Positions 29,022 to 41,439 are shown, numbered from the stretch's first letter. The stretch is DNA of 64,000 nucleotides from Apis mellifera (GCF_003254395.2 NC_037642.1:9747736-9811735); one strand, 5' to 3'. Made by a program: numbers and translations. The notes: a model not told the origin generated them from the sequence alone.

Positions 29022-32000
29022 TACTCACTCACTCACTCACTCACTCACTCACTCACTTCTTTTTCACTTTGCCCCTCCGAGTCGGTTGTCTCACTTTTTC
29101 TCAGTTACGTTCTGGATTTTATCTTTTTAAGCTCGAAATTTCGATCGGTATCGGATTCGAAAGATGCCCATCAAACGAGAGATATCAATCTCTCTTGGAA
29201 GATTTTCAAAACAATGGTATCGTCTCTTGGCTTTTTAATATTGACTTTTAAAAATAAATTATCAGTTTTTTTCTTTTTTGTAGGAATGTACCACTCGAGA
29301 TAACCTAAAAACGATTCACAACAATCGAGATTACGTGGGTTTTTGACTTGAACGCGTCAATGATGTTTCTCTCTCGTCGATTTCAACTCGGTTTCTAAAA
29401 ACTATCCGCGATATCCAATAATCAATGGACAATGAAGACAGAGGGAGCCAAGGAACGGTACGAGAGAAACCGACGATCAACCGGGATGCATAATTAATCG
29501 GTCGCTACGTGGACGAATTAAACGAGCAATTCGGAGTACGAAATTGATCGCAACAATTTAATCGCGAGAGGCCGCGCGCAACGGGTCTCCGCAAATTATG
29601 CCCGGTGAGTTACAACGAGTTTAAAGCTCGTTAAAACGCAAAAGACCGACCGGTGCAAGAGAGAGAAGTTAATTAGAAGGAATTAAAAAAAAAAAAAAAA
29701 GGAGAGAAAGAACGGAAAGAGAAAAACGTAACGGAAAGAGAGAGAGAGAGAGAGAGAAAGGAAAAAAAAGAAAAAGAAAAAAGTACCTATATCAAGGGGA
29801 ATTTAGACGACCTGCGCCGTGCGGTTGGCGAGCGTGGCGAAAAAGGGAGACATTAATTAAAGTGCAAAAAGCGCGGGGCAAGCCTGATCAAAAGTTAAAT
29901 AATTAATAGAAAGCATGAAGTTCAGAGCGAGATCGTGGATTAAATGAAAAATCACCGAAGTGAGGAATTCGCGGGCCTCGAAATCGGGTACAGACGAAAC
30001 AACCGCCGCCCGCCATCCATTGTTTCCTGTCAAACAATCGACGATTGACGTTTATTGTTAGCGCCAGCCAGATCGTCCACCGACTCCTTCTACTTTCCAA
30101 CGATTTCCAAAAACTCGAAATCTATCGACCTCATCGTTCAGATCAGGTTTCGGAAATGCAAATGATGGAATTTTGAAACCATCTTATTGTAATTTTTTAT
30201 TTTAGATAAATTACCATCGTGTTGCTAAGTGGAAAAACATTATGAAATAAAGGAATCCAACGGGAAGATTTATTTGAAAGGAAAAATATCAGGTACGTAG
30301 AAACAAAATGAATATAAAAATTTAAAAGAGAGGTATTTTTCTTTGAAATTTTGATTTGTAATTTTTGAAAAATTATATTCATCGTTCGTTAGAAAATAGT
30401 AATAGAAATTGGAAAGGGAAAGCTGTTTCGCAAATATTGTTCCAGCACAGCCTGCACAAACGTCCCGTCGTTGTATTATTGGACCAGAAAGGAATATTAG
30501 ACGATAGTATATTCGCGTTCAAAGGGTAGATCCGGGCATCAAGTTAAAGCTCGCTATAAATTTGCTCGTCCATCGGGCAATCCTTTAATACTGTTTACGG
30601 ATGGCTCACGCGTACAAGGTATATATTATCCCTTGTGCAAATTTTCTCTTATCATATCTTCTATGTAAAAGTCGATCGACGCGGTAAATTTAACGAATCT
30701 CGAAATTGAATTTAATTCTCCAATTTTTTAAATAACGCAGCAATAAATCAAACCGGATACTCGCGTGTCGAGGTTTTTTTTAAACAAAGAATTTTCCTCT
30801 TCTAGTGATAAACATCCGAGGCAAAAAAGAATGGCGAGGGAGGGGAGAGAGGGGAGAGAGATTCGAGAACGAACCGCGACAACCGTGGAGCGTGGAGCCT
30901 CGTAATTCAACCACGGAGATAATCGTAATAATGGGTTTGCCTACCACCGAATCTACCCTCTTCGACTTTATATAGCAGCCTTGAGAGGAGGAGGAGGAGC
31001 GACTGAAGAGGACTGCGCGAGTTCAATGTCGTGCAAACACACGTGATGGATTCGACGGTATCTCTACAAAATGATCGACAGGATTTCCTCCAGATCCCTT
31101 GCGACGTACTTACTGCAACCTCATTACCTCTTTATATACACCTCTTTTCACTGGATTTTCTATAAATACTTGTTTAATAAATCCCGAAAACATATCATCA
31201 CAATAATAAACCAAGATAAAATTATATATTATACGAGTATTGAAAATGATATTCATATTGACGAAACGTTTTTTCGTTTCAGGGAAAAAGGATCGAAGAA
31301 TCGAAAAATCGTGCAAGTTGTTTTATTTTTTCGATCGAAATCTGCTTTGAACGAAAGCAAAATGGCGAAAGAACAGATCGGATGCTGATCCAGGATCCAT
31401 CATCGACTCGAACGAGCAGAAAGAAATCGGTGCTTCTCGAGTGCTCGTCTCGTTACTCGAAACGGGGTCGATTTTGCGTGACGTTTTCCCGGAAACGGTC
31501 GACGACGCGGCACTTTGGCCCGTCGATCGGGCAAACGACAGGCGGAAAATTCTTTTTTTTTCTCTCTTTCCTTTCTCTCCTTACTTCTTCCTCCTCCTCC
31601 TCCTTTCTTTCTTTCTTTCTTTCTTTTTTTTTTTTCGGCATCTCTCGATCCTTTGCAAGCTCTCGAAAGTGTGCTCGCGTCGAACTCGAGGCTCGAGTAT
31701 CTTGGAGAGCGCGGATCGGTATATATCCTCCTTCCCGTTCGTTACGTCGTTCGACTCGTTAATTCAGTATCGATTCTCGATCGCGTCCCAAAGAATTTCC
31801 CTCGAGGGCCGTCGAATCCGCAATAGCCTTTTCTCGCGATGAAAAATCTCTCTCTCTCTCTCATTTATCCCGATTATCAACGATCGTAACGTTTTCGCGG
31901 ATCTTTGAAACAAGTTCAAGCTTTTGAAATTATCTTGGCTCGCGAAACGGACAGATTTATCCATCTTCAAGTTAATCGAGCTTTCCAATATTTTTCCCCT

Positions 32001-35000
32001 CTCCATTTCGAACATTCCTCCTAGATTTTTATATTCCCGCCAAAATATGAAAGAAAAAAAAGAATTTCAATTAAAAGTTTCGTGATACGAAACTTCCTCC
32101 CCGATATAATTCACTTTGACACTTATTTCATACGTTTCCAAAAGAACAAAATAATTATAAAAAAAATTTCGTTTCAGTGATCCGAGCTTGAATTATTCTT
32201 CAAAAAACGAATTATTCCTCTACTCGAAAAATAATCGTCGAACGTTTCGAAGGAAGGAAGAGAGGAAAAAAAAGGAAGTCGAAGAAGAAGCAGAAGGAAC
32301 AAACGGACAATTACCAATAATACTCGAACGGTCCGAACGAATCGTTGCCCCGTAAAAATGCTTCTTCTTACCACTCGCGGCGCAACGGTGCTGCCATGCT
32401 CCACTTCCTCCGACCTTTCCTCGCGTAATATCGCTTTCGTGGCGGCGAAGAGGAGGGGGGGGAGGGAGCACGTAAGATTCACACAGCTCTCGCATAATGA
32501 TTCGTTAGTCTCCCCCGTGCAGCCATCGTGGGCTACCTACAGAGCACGACTTCGTACGTAGACTTCGAGTGGCCGGTAAGTGGATGGTACCGCAGGGTGG
32601 CGCGCATACACACATGCGCGCGCGCGCACGTACGACACGTACACACACGCGTACACCGGCAGCTCGTTTGGTCTCTATTTGTCCCCAGAAGTTCAAGAGT
32701 CCGCTGCATATATATATATATAGGCGTATATAATATATATATATGTACCTATACGTATATAAAACGATCAACTTCATCTCTCTCTCTCTATATATATATT
32801 CCATCTATATCTATCTTTCACCGTCCCTCCTTCAAACGTCTCTTTCCGCGTCCCGTTTCCGAGGCTGGCCTTCATGGCCGGCATTCACGGCTCGGGCGAG
32901 ATCCGAGTACCATCGACTCTGAAACTCGTTATCGAAACTTATGCGCGCGCGAGCGCCCAGCGCCGAGCCTCGTCTCTCCCCCCTCCCCTCCGGCGAAACC
33001 ACGCGAAAATCCGCGGCTGATTGCAATCAGCCCTCTCTGCGGACTTCCGCGTAGACTTATACTAGGAGGGGAGGGGAGGAGGAGGAGCTCCCGACGACTT
33101 CCGGTTTAGGGAGCAGCGCAAGGTTTGGAGGTTTAAGGCGCCTTTTTCTACGATGGTTGTTTCGATTCTTCGAGCAAACGGGGTCTCTTCCCGAGTTCCA
33201 GTTGGGTGGAAATCGTTTTGGAGAAAATGATTGGAACGTTATCGAAGAGGAAGTGATAAGAGATGCTGAAGGTTGAGATTCGTGATGAGAATATTATCGA
33301 AGAGAAGGACAAACTTTTGTTAAAGCTTTTGTATATTGTATAGATAATCAGGAATGGTGGGTACGTTTATAATGTTCGTGAATTGTAGATCGAATTGAAT
33401 TCGATGGACGGAGAGAGCGGTTTTTGCGAGCCGAGAGACGCGCGGTAGACGAACTAAACTAAAGGGGGACGAGCGACCAGGATGCAACCAATGAGCTGCG
33501 CAACAATTATTTATTGTTGCCAGACTGCCACATCGTGGCGAGCAGACCTGTCTGCCCAATCAAGATTGCTCGTTAAAATTTGATTCTTGACCAGACCGCT
33601 TTAAATGATCGCCGCCAAAACGATTCTCTCGAATCAACTTATTAACAATTGTGCGTTAGAACCAACCGATACGAAATAATACGAAAACGTAGAATTGTAG
33701 AGATTCTAAAATCATCGATCAACGGCATTTCTATATATATATATACGCGTCGTATTATTAATCGTGGCCGAAAGTAGAAAGCCGGCAACGGGGAAAAATT
33801 TCGGGTTCCAAAAACAATATTTACATGTCGTCCAGCCAGAACGTACTCTTCGACCGACGATTCTACCTGGTCCGAATTCCTGCCCTCTCTCTCTCCCGCT
33901 TTGAACAAACAGTACCTCTTCGAGGACTATTTTCGACGCATTGGCATCGTCCTCTACGATTTGCTTAACACTTTCACCACTAGAGAACGTGTTAAATGGT
34001 ACAACTTTAACACGTCGATCAAAAATCTGGCCGATATTCTCTAAAATTGATAACCAACGAAATACAATATTTCATTATATTCTGGCGAGAAAATTATATT
34101 AGAAGAAAGAAGGAAAATAACGCTGTATATATATATTTAAGAGATCAACTAGTATCTAACGAATATATATCCAAAGTTGGGGTATACGTTAATATCAAAG
34201 AAGCGTTTAAAAGTCGATCCACGGTAATCGAATGTCTATTCGCCGGCAGTCGCCTACGGCATTTCCGGCTAACAACTCCGACGCAACCAACGCCCCTGAG
34301 GTCGATCGATCCGATTGGCCGAGAGACGTAGATACACCCACGCGTACACCCACCACCTGCTCCCTGCAATTAATCTCCTCTCAGAAATTAATCCTCGTGA
34401 TGTGTACGTGTGCAAGCGTGCGCGCACCGTTTCAAGCGTTCTGTAGCTCAAAAATAGTTGGACCTAGTTGATCGAGGGACGTGTTTTTTTGTTGAAATTA
34501 ACCGCGTTAAAGGAACGATGATTCATAATAAGAAGATTTGAGTCATTTTTCTTTTCTCTTTTCTTTCAGATCAGAAAGATGACCCTTACATATCGTTTTT
34601 AATCTAGAGAGAGAAGCAGCAAAATAGTTGGACCTAGTTGATCGAGAGATGTGTTTTTTTGTTGAAATTAACCGCGTTAAAGGAACGATGATTCATAATA
34701 AGAAGATTTGAATCATTTTGAATTTTCCTTTTCTCTTTCAGATCAGAAAGATGACCCTTACATACATATTTTTAATCGCTAGAGAGAGAGAGCAGCAAAA
34801 TAGTTGGACCTAGTTGATCGAGGGATGTGTTTTTTTGTTGAAATTAACCGCGTTAAAGGAACAATGATTCATAATAAGAAGATTTGAATTATTTTGAATT
34901 TTCTCTTTTCTTTCAGATCAGAAAGATGACCCTTATATATCGTTTTTAATCTAGAGAGAGAAGCAGCAAAATAGTTGGACCTAGTTGATCGTGTTTTTTT

Positions 35001-38000
35001 GTTACACGTTGAAATTAACCGCGTTAAAGGAACGATGATTCATAATAAGAAGATTTGAATCATTTTTCTTTTCTCTTTTCTTTCAGATCAGAAAGATGAC
35101 CCTTACATATCGTTTTTAATTTAAAAAGAGAAGCAGAATCGCGGAAGAGGATTTAAGAACGCTCTCAACGTCCTTTTCCTTCAACTGGAAGAAACGAAGA
35201 GAATCTCCAAGCTTGAAGAAACGAGGAGTAAAAGAATTTCCGCGACAAAATTATAGCACGATATCCCCATACGAATATATTCATTGATAAAATAGATCTA
35301 TCTGAATGAAGAAGGAGATGGAGGATGAATCATTTGACACGTACCTGGGTGGGCGTAAGGTGGATCAGAGCGGCTAGGTGTTCCCGTTCGGGCGCGCTCA
35401 GGTATTTCTGCTGCTTGAACCGCCTCTCGAGCTCGTGAACCTGCTGCTGAGTGAACAGAACGCGACGCTTTCGCCTCTGCGGAAGGTGGGGAAATTGCAT
35501 CGCGCCGACGCCCATGCCAACACCGACGCCGACGCCGACGCCCACTCCCATGCCCGACGACTTGGTCACGTCGCCCATTGACTGGCCCACCGAGCAGCCG
35601 GCCATGTTGGTCCCGGCACCAGCCGCCGCGGCTCCCATTAGCCGCGAGACTGCAACACAATGTCGAAGAAATATCAATTGCCAATAAACTTTGCTCCCAC
35701 ATATCAACAAAAATATAGAAAAAAATAATTTTTAATTAAAATATGCACATCAATTTATTATTAATTAATTCTTGGGCCTGATATTATATAATATTTACTC
35801 TCTTTTTTTCCAGAGAAATTAAAATATCTCTATCAGACTTTTACTTTTCTATTGAATAATAATAAATATTTTCATATAGCACAATTTTCTTCTTCTCCTG
35901 TCGCCACAGACATTCTTTCAATTACCAACATTCGCGTTTCCTACGTGGACGTGCTCGACGGACGGACCGAGATAATTTATCCGGTTGGAATTTGTGGAGG
36001 ATCGCGAGGAAGAAAGTGTAGAGGGAGGGAGAGAGGGAGAGAGAGGGAGAGCCGTGAATTCGAGCTACTGAAACCCAACGAGCAGTCCATCCCTTGTCAG
36101 TTGGCGAAGGGCTGTCAAGAACGGACACGTCCGATCGGGACAAAAGCAGCGATTTATCCCTGCAAAGTGCTACGTCATCGAGCACGGGAGGTCCGACGAT
36201 GAAGTCCCGAATTATTATTATGTCTGTGAGAACGTATTCTCATCCTGTCAGACAGTGCTCGCCTCGAGAAAGAAATACCACTTGAGACATCAAACACCGA
36301 ACGAATTTGTTTAGCGTGCATCTCTCCTCTGGAAAAATCGAGCTGGAAAATTCACGATTTACGAATTTTTGGAGATATTTGAAAAAAGCTATCATTTATT
36401 GTTGCATCTTGTTTTATCTAAATTTCTTTTTTTTTTTTTTTTAGGTTGACATATTGAAACTTGATGAGGATAAAGTAAATTTAATTGAGATGAGAGTGTA
36501 AAACTTTCTTGATTTAAGATTCGATTAGAAATTGAGAAGGATAAAAAGAAAATGATGAAAATGATTGCAGGGAGAGTATTATCAATCCTACCAGAGTCTC
36601 TAAAATCTGGAATTATTATAACACGTTGTTGTATCTTGTTTTATCTAAATTTCTTTTATTTTTTCAGGTTTGTATATTTAAACTTGAAAAAATTTGGATG
36701 AGGATAAAGTAAATTTAATTGAAAGTGTAAAACTTTCTTAATTTAAGATTCGATTGGAAATTAAGAAGGATAGAAGGAAAATAGTGAAAGTTGTTGCAGG
36801 GAGAAGCACTATTATCAATCCTACTAGATTCTTCAAAATCTGGAAATTCATGATTTAAAAATTTTTGAAGGAAGCTACCATTTATTATAACATATTGTTG
36901 TATCTTGTTTTATCTAAATTTCTTTTTTTTCAGATTTACATACTGAATCTTGAGAAAATTTGAATGAGAATAAAGTAAATTAATTGAGAGTGTAAAACTT
37001 TCTTAATTTTAGATTAAGATTAGAAATTAAGAAGGATGGAAAGAAAATGATAAAAATGCAAGGAGAGGCAGTATTATCAATCCTACTAGATTCTCCAAAT
37101 CTGGAAATTTATGATTTAAGAATTTTTGAAGATATTTGAAGGAAATGTATAAAACATAACATGTTTGCATCATGTTCTATCTAAATTTCTTTTTTTTTTC
37201 AGGTTTACATGAGAAAATTTGGATGAGGATAAAGTAAATTTAATTAAGAGTGTAAAACTTTCTTAATTTAAAATTAGAAATTAAGAAGGATAGAAAGAAA
37301 ATGATGAAAATGCAAGGAGAGGCAGTATTATATCAATACTAGCAGATTCTCCAAAATGAGAGATATTAAACTGAAAACATCGCAATGGGACATTGTTAAC
37401 TTTCTAGTAATGTAGGAAACAACATATTTCCTACAAACTTTACGAGACTATCATCGAGGTGAGAGCGAGGACAATAGAAACTCGACAAAGGATGACTGGA
37501 TCAACTGGATCAACGAAACTTTTGCTGAACGAATGGAGTTGAATCCGTAACTCGCTCCGTAAGAATATCATTAAGCAAATTGACGTTTTATATACTTGAA
37601 GTAGATACTAAAATCGAAATTTTCTATCAGAAGGAATCGCGAACAACCGGTTTTCCACGCATCGATCGGCTGGATAATTGTGTGGCATCATATGTCCATG
37701 ATGATTGACAAACAAAAATCCTATTCTTCCATTGTTAACACGTTTAAATAAATCAATAACAAATTTAAAACTTAAAAGTAGGATGTATCTAAAACAACAG
37801 CATTTTTAAAGATAATGGATTTGCTTACTGTGCTTGTTCAGAGGATAAACAAGTTTTAATCTGAAAGATGATTCAAATATAGACAAAGCTTGCATATACT
37901 TGCTGAGTGACAAGGAATAAAATAAAAATGCTGATTTCCAAGAAGTCCATTCTTCTTTATAACAATTCAATATAAGGAAACATCTTATAAGAAACTTGTA

Positions 38001-39966
38001 ATAGCAATCTATTACTTTTCTTCAGAATAGTAGAGAATAGACAATAAACTTTCTATCTCCTATTTTTTGTTTCTTGATTACTAACAAAATCTTCTCACAG
38101 ATTCTTCTCATTCTGTTTCAGTATTTGAGCCAAAGACGATATCAAGGAATGAAATTTGAGAGATAACTCAATAAACAAAGATCCATTTCTAAGTCTTGTT
38201 CTTTGCAGATTCTCTGGATAAAAATTGGGAAAAATTGAATTCGAAAAAACGTTGGATGCGTTGAGTTAAGATACCCCCTCGCGCGACGAAGGGTCGTTCA
38301 AGCTTATTTGTTTAACTAAAATCTCCGGTAGTGTCCGGTAGCCACGCGTTTCGGGGGGGCCAAGGATCGATACGTTCTCTAGCGGGCAGCAGAGTGGCGC
38401 GTGCGGCCGACAGAAATCCAAGGAGACGAGCGTATGTTGACACAAGTCCGAAGGACACGAGCTTTGTTAGCCGACAATCTTCTTCAGCGGCCTCTGAAAC
38501 GCGAGAAGCCTCGAGGACTACGGTATCCACGAGTGGACGTAGTCCCGTCCTTCTATGCAGATTCGATTTATCCAGTAAATGAATGTTTAGAATAGCGGAA
38601 AGTTAAAACGTGATCCAGCCGTCTTTGCGAGTCATCCGTCTTTGAAACTTTTCAAAAATATTCATAAATATATAATCCTTCCTCCGCGATAAAAATGAAA
38701 ATTCTTCCAAGTATATCTATTTATATTCGCAACGAATTTGGTATAAATTTTAAAAGTGTATTCGACCACCAATAATTATTATCATTAGTTTGACAACTTT
38801 TTCAATTTAATGAAATATTCGATGAAAATTCATAATTGGAAAATCGAAGAATACGGAAGAATTGACGAGCGTTGTGAAGCGACGCGATGGGAGGACAGGA
38901 CTGTTGTGTACTTTGAAATACGAATCCGATACCTCGTCGATGGCTAAATGGACGTAAGTGCGAGCTAGTAATAACAAAAGTAGACACGAGGCTAATAAAA
39001 GCGGGACAGACGTGCCTCGTCGATGGCGGAAAGGATGATCGCGTCCAACCCATATGTTTCTTTTCTTCAAAAATACGTTTACTTTTTTACAATCTACAAT
39101 CCTTTTTCGAAAAATTTCTTTCACACGATTCAATTAACATCCTCCATAAAAGAAATAAATAAATAATTCCAAATTCCAAGATTACACGTTACAGAGGATC
39201 TTAGATTGGAAACGACGCAACACATTTATCAACAAATCAACACTTCTCATTGGTACATGCAAAATACTCGAGAGACGTATATTCCAATCGAAAATTGAAG
39301 AAGCCAGGATACGATCTCGAAGGAAGGAAGAGGCAAAAGGGGAAGGGGAAGAAAAGAGATAAATACTCACTGGCGAAACGGGGGTCGTTGGTGGCCGGCG
39401 GGGCGGGCGCGTACCACGGATGATGGGACCTCATGGGATCGGTGGCGGTCGCGCCCCCGGCGACCGCAGGCCCCGCATGGTGGTAGGACAACTCGGCGGC
39501 GCAGTACTGGTACTGGGAGGTGAGTTGCATGGTCGCGTAAGGATTGCCCATGGCGGTCATGCCTGAGCCGGTGCCGGCAGCCGCGCTGCCTCCACCGGCG
39601 GCGTCGTTCGGGCCGGAGACCGGCCCCGGTGTCCCGCCGCCGGGCGTCGAGCCTCCGTGGAGCGGTGGGCTGCCGCTGCTCGCGCTCGAGCTGCCGGTGT
39701 TGCCGCCTACACGGGCGCCGCACGCGTTTCCGTAAGGCGAGACCTGAGAATGCGTGACCACGCCGACCCCGATCACCTGCTCCAGCTTCCTGAACGATTC
39801 GTTATCGATGGGTGAGAGAATGTCAGTGACGCTAAACGGTGTGGTATGAGCGCCACCAGCGGCTTGTACGTGGGACGAGTGCTGTTTAGGCGATAGGCTC
39901 ATCGCCAGGTCTATACCGTTCAGATCTGTCAGCAGGCTAGCTTGCTCCAGCTGTGTCTGTTGCTGT

Positions 39967-40010
<44 letters not shown>

Positions 40011-40100
40011 CTGCTGCTGCTGCTGCTGATGCTGGTGATAGCTGGTGGCATTGCCGTTCCCCTGGTTGCCGGCGCTGTTCCCGCCGCTGCCACCGCTCAT
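15254..40100 (-). CDS. scro: scarecrow: NK2-class homeobox transcription factor (Nkx2.1/2.4 type)
   Basis: Four coding exons join in phase: 40100-39371, 35649-35345, 21615-21529 and 15589-15254, giving 485 residues from the chosen Met. In order the protein has a 24-Gln run (residues 25-48), the NK2 TN (Groucho-binding) motif HTTPFSVTDILSPI near 85-98 just after an MSLSPK segment that matches the usual NKX2-1 N terminus, the segment RFAISRLMG, a Gly-Val run, the homeodomain at 302-361, and the NK2-specific domain SPRRVAVPVLVKDGKPC at the start of the last exon. The homeodomain has Gln50, Asn51 and the NK2 hallmark Tyr54 in WFQNHRYK, and RQAKEKA follows it, as in Nkx2.1 rather than vnd/Nkx2.2. 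The C terminus is GRAW, like the GRTW end of vertebrate NKX2-1. The role is sequence-specific nuclear regulation; in flies scro is expressed in brain and pharynx. The start at 40100 is the first Met of the exon core; an in-frame open stretch continues upstream. Confidence 0.96.
15590..21528 (-). other. scro: scro intron 3
   Basis: A 5.9 kb intron. The part next to exon 4 (15700-17150) is GC-richer, and the rest is AT-rich. A short direct repeat with core tacttattgtacaaaa occurs near 19149 and 19199. I found no nested gene; the open frames are unsupported. Confidence 0.7.
21529..21615 (-). CDS. scro: scro coding exon 3 (homeodomain residues 45-60)
   Basis: A small exon of 29 codons, flanked by a TTGCAG acceptor and a GTAATT donor, both in phase 0. 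It encodes VKIWFQNHRYKCKRQAKEKA followed by a short acidic/Gln segment. It carries the whole recognition helix core (Trp48, Phe49, Asn51, Tyr54). It is separated from exon 2 by 13.7 kb and from exon 4 by 5.9 kb. Confidence 0.97.
28961..29057. repeat. Compound CT / CACT microsatellite
   Basis: About 29 CT units (28961-29018) run directly into about nine CACT units (29019-29057). Open frames of 191 and 227 codons across it are only the repeat read as Leu-Ser and Thr-His-Ser-Leu. Confidence 0.95.
32604..32756. repeat. Clustered CA/CG and TA microsatellites
   Basis: Alternating purine-pyrimidine tracts: GCGC/ACAC mixtures at 32604-32656 and TA runs at about 32708-32746. Such alternating sequence can adopt Z-like or cruciform forms. 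It lies in scro intron 2. Confidence 0.75.
34451..35133. repeat. Four-copy tandem repeat of about 170 bp next to the scro homeobox exon
   Basis: Units start at 34451, 34621, 34797 and 34968 with the shared opening aaaatagttggacctagttg. Each contains a block near ccgcgttaaaggaac, a pyrimidine tract ending CAG, then agatgacccttaca and a GA-rich end. Copies differ by a few substitutions and small indels, most in copies 3 and 4. The array ends about 210 bp from exon 2, on its intron 2 side. Confidence 0.93.
35345..35649 (-). CDS. scro: scro coding exon 2 (homeodomain residues 1-44)
   Basis: The exon starts after a TTGCAG acceptor, and its first two bases complete the Ile of RFAISRLMG. It encodes Ala/Gly-rich sequence, an alternating Gly-Val stretch, and homeodomain residues 1-44 ending TPTQ at a GTACGT donor. 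Splitting a homeobox between residues 44 and 45 is a common intron position in NK and other homeobox classes. Confidence 0.96.
35650..39370 (-). other. scro: scro intron 1
   Basis: A 3.7 kb intron between the TN-motif exon and the homeobox exon. It contains the four-copy array at about 36340-37365 and otherwise AT-rich sequence, with a GC-balanced patch at 38280-38560. No nested gene is supported. Confidence 0.75.
36340..37365. repeat. Four-copy tandem repeat of about 230-270 bp in scro intron 1
   Basis: Aligned anchor points (gttg, catctt or tatctt, then a near-identical ttatctaaatttctttt) fall at 36401, 36628, 36897 and about 37163. Each unit carries a T-rich tract ending AG, then sequence around gaggataaagtaaatt, gtgtaaaactttctt and gaaggatagaaagaaaatg, and an end around tattatcaatcctac. 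Spacing varies through indels. The unit is unrelated to the 34451-35133 unit. Confidence 0.88.
39371..40100 (-). CDS. scro: scro coding exon 1 (polyQ, TN motif)
   Basis: This exon encodes residues 1-243 plus one base. It holds the polyglutamine run (39957-40028, CAG mixed with CAA), the MSLSPK Met at 39902 that corresponds to the start used by vertebrate NKX2-1, the TN motif, and a Gly/Ser/Pro/Ala-rich stretch. It ends in DPRFA at a GTGAGT donor. The reading frame is open upstream of 40100 for about 30 more residues, to a possible acceptor near 40183-40190, so an upstream coding exon cannot be excluded. Confidence 0.93.
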
Positions 40101-41258
40101 CTCGACGAGGCCCGCGCCCTCGAGGTACTTGAAGCTCGCGCTTCGCGGAATCCTGAGGCCGGGGCTAGCCGCTGGATACCGACATGACTGGAAACAACGA
40201 CACAACGCGTCGAGTTCTTTTTTTCAAAAGGATGTTTTGTTTTTTAGTCAGCGATTTCCTTCTTCTTTTTTTTAATTGTACATGTCTCTTTTTTATTTTT
40301 ATTTTTATCTTCTTGTTGTTCTTGTTGTTGTTGTTGTTCTTGAGCGGTGAATCGAGGATTGTAAACTGTTCACGGTTGTGAATAAAGAGTAATATAAGTC
40401 TAGATTGGGCAAAGATTCATCACAGTGGGGCACAGTTTTTTCTCAAATCATTTCTCACAGTTACACTCAATCGTTCGATCAATCAGCGTCGATGAGCAAT
40501 GTCGCACACCTGAACGTATAATCCTATCGGGCGCACCGATCACTGAAAGCTGTTGCATCGTTTCATGGTAATCAAGGTAACTTGATAACGCGCATCTCGC
40601 GGACGGGTTTTCACTAACGGATCGGATGCAGTTCGGGGGACGCGTCCATCGCATCGGTGCACTCGAGCGTGGTTGGTCGCGTCCAGCGACGACACCGCGT
40701 CATCCTCGATCCGTTCTTATCTATTCAACAGGTCGTACAATATCGACGAGAAACTGTAGAAAAAGCACAATTTTGGAAAAATTTGCTTCACGAGCGAGGA
40801 TCGATGCGAGTATCGCGGAACCGTCGTCTACCTTGATAAAAATGACAGCAGCGTCCCCGGACGAGGCTCCCCTCCTTGGAAGGAAGGGCTGGTTGCACAC
40901 GACTGATGATCCGTGCTCGTGTTTCGTAGGACGAAGGAGACACAACACGGTAGGCACAACACGTTCCGTCACGTCGCGAGAAGGCACGCCGCGACACGCC
41001 GCGACTCGTCGCGGGACGACGCGAGACGCGATTCCGGCGAACGGAAATACGGCACACACGTGGTCGTGGAGGAGAAGTAGTGGCCGGCCAGAGCCGGCCG
41101 GCGGCCGACTGAAATCACCCGGGGGGTCTTCGAGTCCTTGGACTCTGCCGATAGAGAGACGATGGTAGATGTACCACTCTACGCGTTTCGCCTCCACCTT
41201 CGTCGAGGATACACTCTCTCTCCGTAGGAGAGGAGAGAGCGTCTATGGATGGATGGTT

Positions 41259-41361
41259 TGCTGGCTGGCTCGCTAGCTAGCTGGCTGGCTGGCTCGCTGG
41301 CTGGCTCGCTCGCTGGCTGGATAGATGGATGGATGGATGGATGGATGGATGGATGAATGAA
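41259..41361. repeat. GGCT and GGAT tetranucleotide repeats
   Basis: Imperfect GGCT/CGCT units (41259-41320) are followed by about ten GGAT units (41321-41361). They lie upstream of scro. Confidence 0.92.
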
Positions 41362-41439
41362 TGAAGAGGACTGTCGGGTACTCCTGGAGAGGTCCTCACG
41401 GCCGCTTAGACCCACTCGACCAGCGGCTCGGCCGGTCGC

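Larger units (their letters stand above)
21616..35344 (-). other. scro: scro intron 2, interrupting the homeobox
   Basis: A 13.7 kb intron between homeodomain residues 44 and 45. AT-rich sequence alternates with balanced islands (about 22260-22560, 23060-23500, 25640-26170, 26400-26770, 27080-27500) that are candidates for enhancers. It also contains the CT and CACT microsatellites at 28961-29057, TA and CA/CG repeats at 32600-32760, and the four-copy tandem array at 34451-35133. No nested gene is supported. Confidence 0.7.

Noticed and set aside
28555..29251. Open frames of 191 and 227 codons
   Set aside because: They translate a CT/CACT microsatellite and its flanks as Leu-Ser and Thr-His-Ser-Leu runs, with no splice or domain support.
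34451..37365. Could the repeat arrays be a CRISPR array
   Set aside because: Units are long and contiguous without unique spacers, and the DNA is from an intron-containing eukaryote.
39367..39735. Arg-rich frame of 118 codons on the minus strand and a Pro/Ala-rich plus-strand frame
   Set aside because: These are out-of-frame and antisense readings of scro exon 1.
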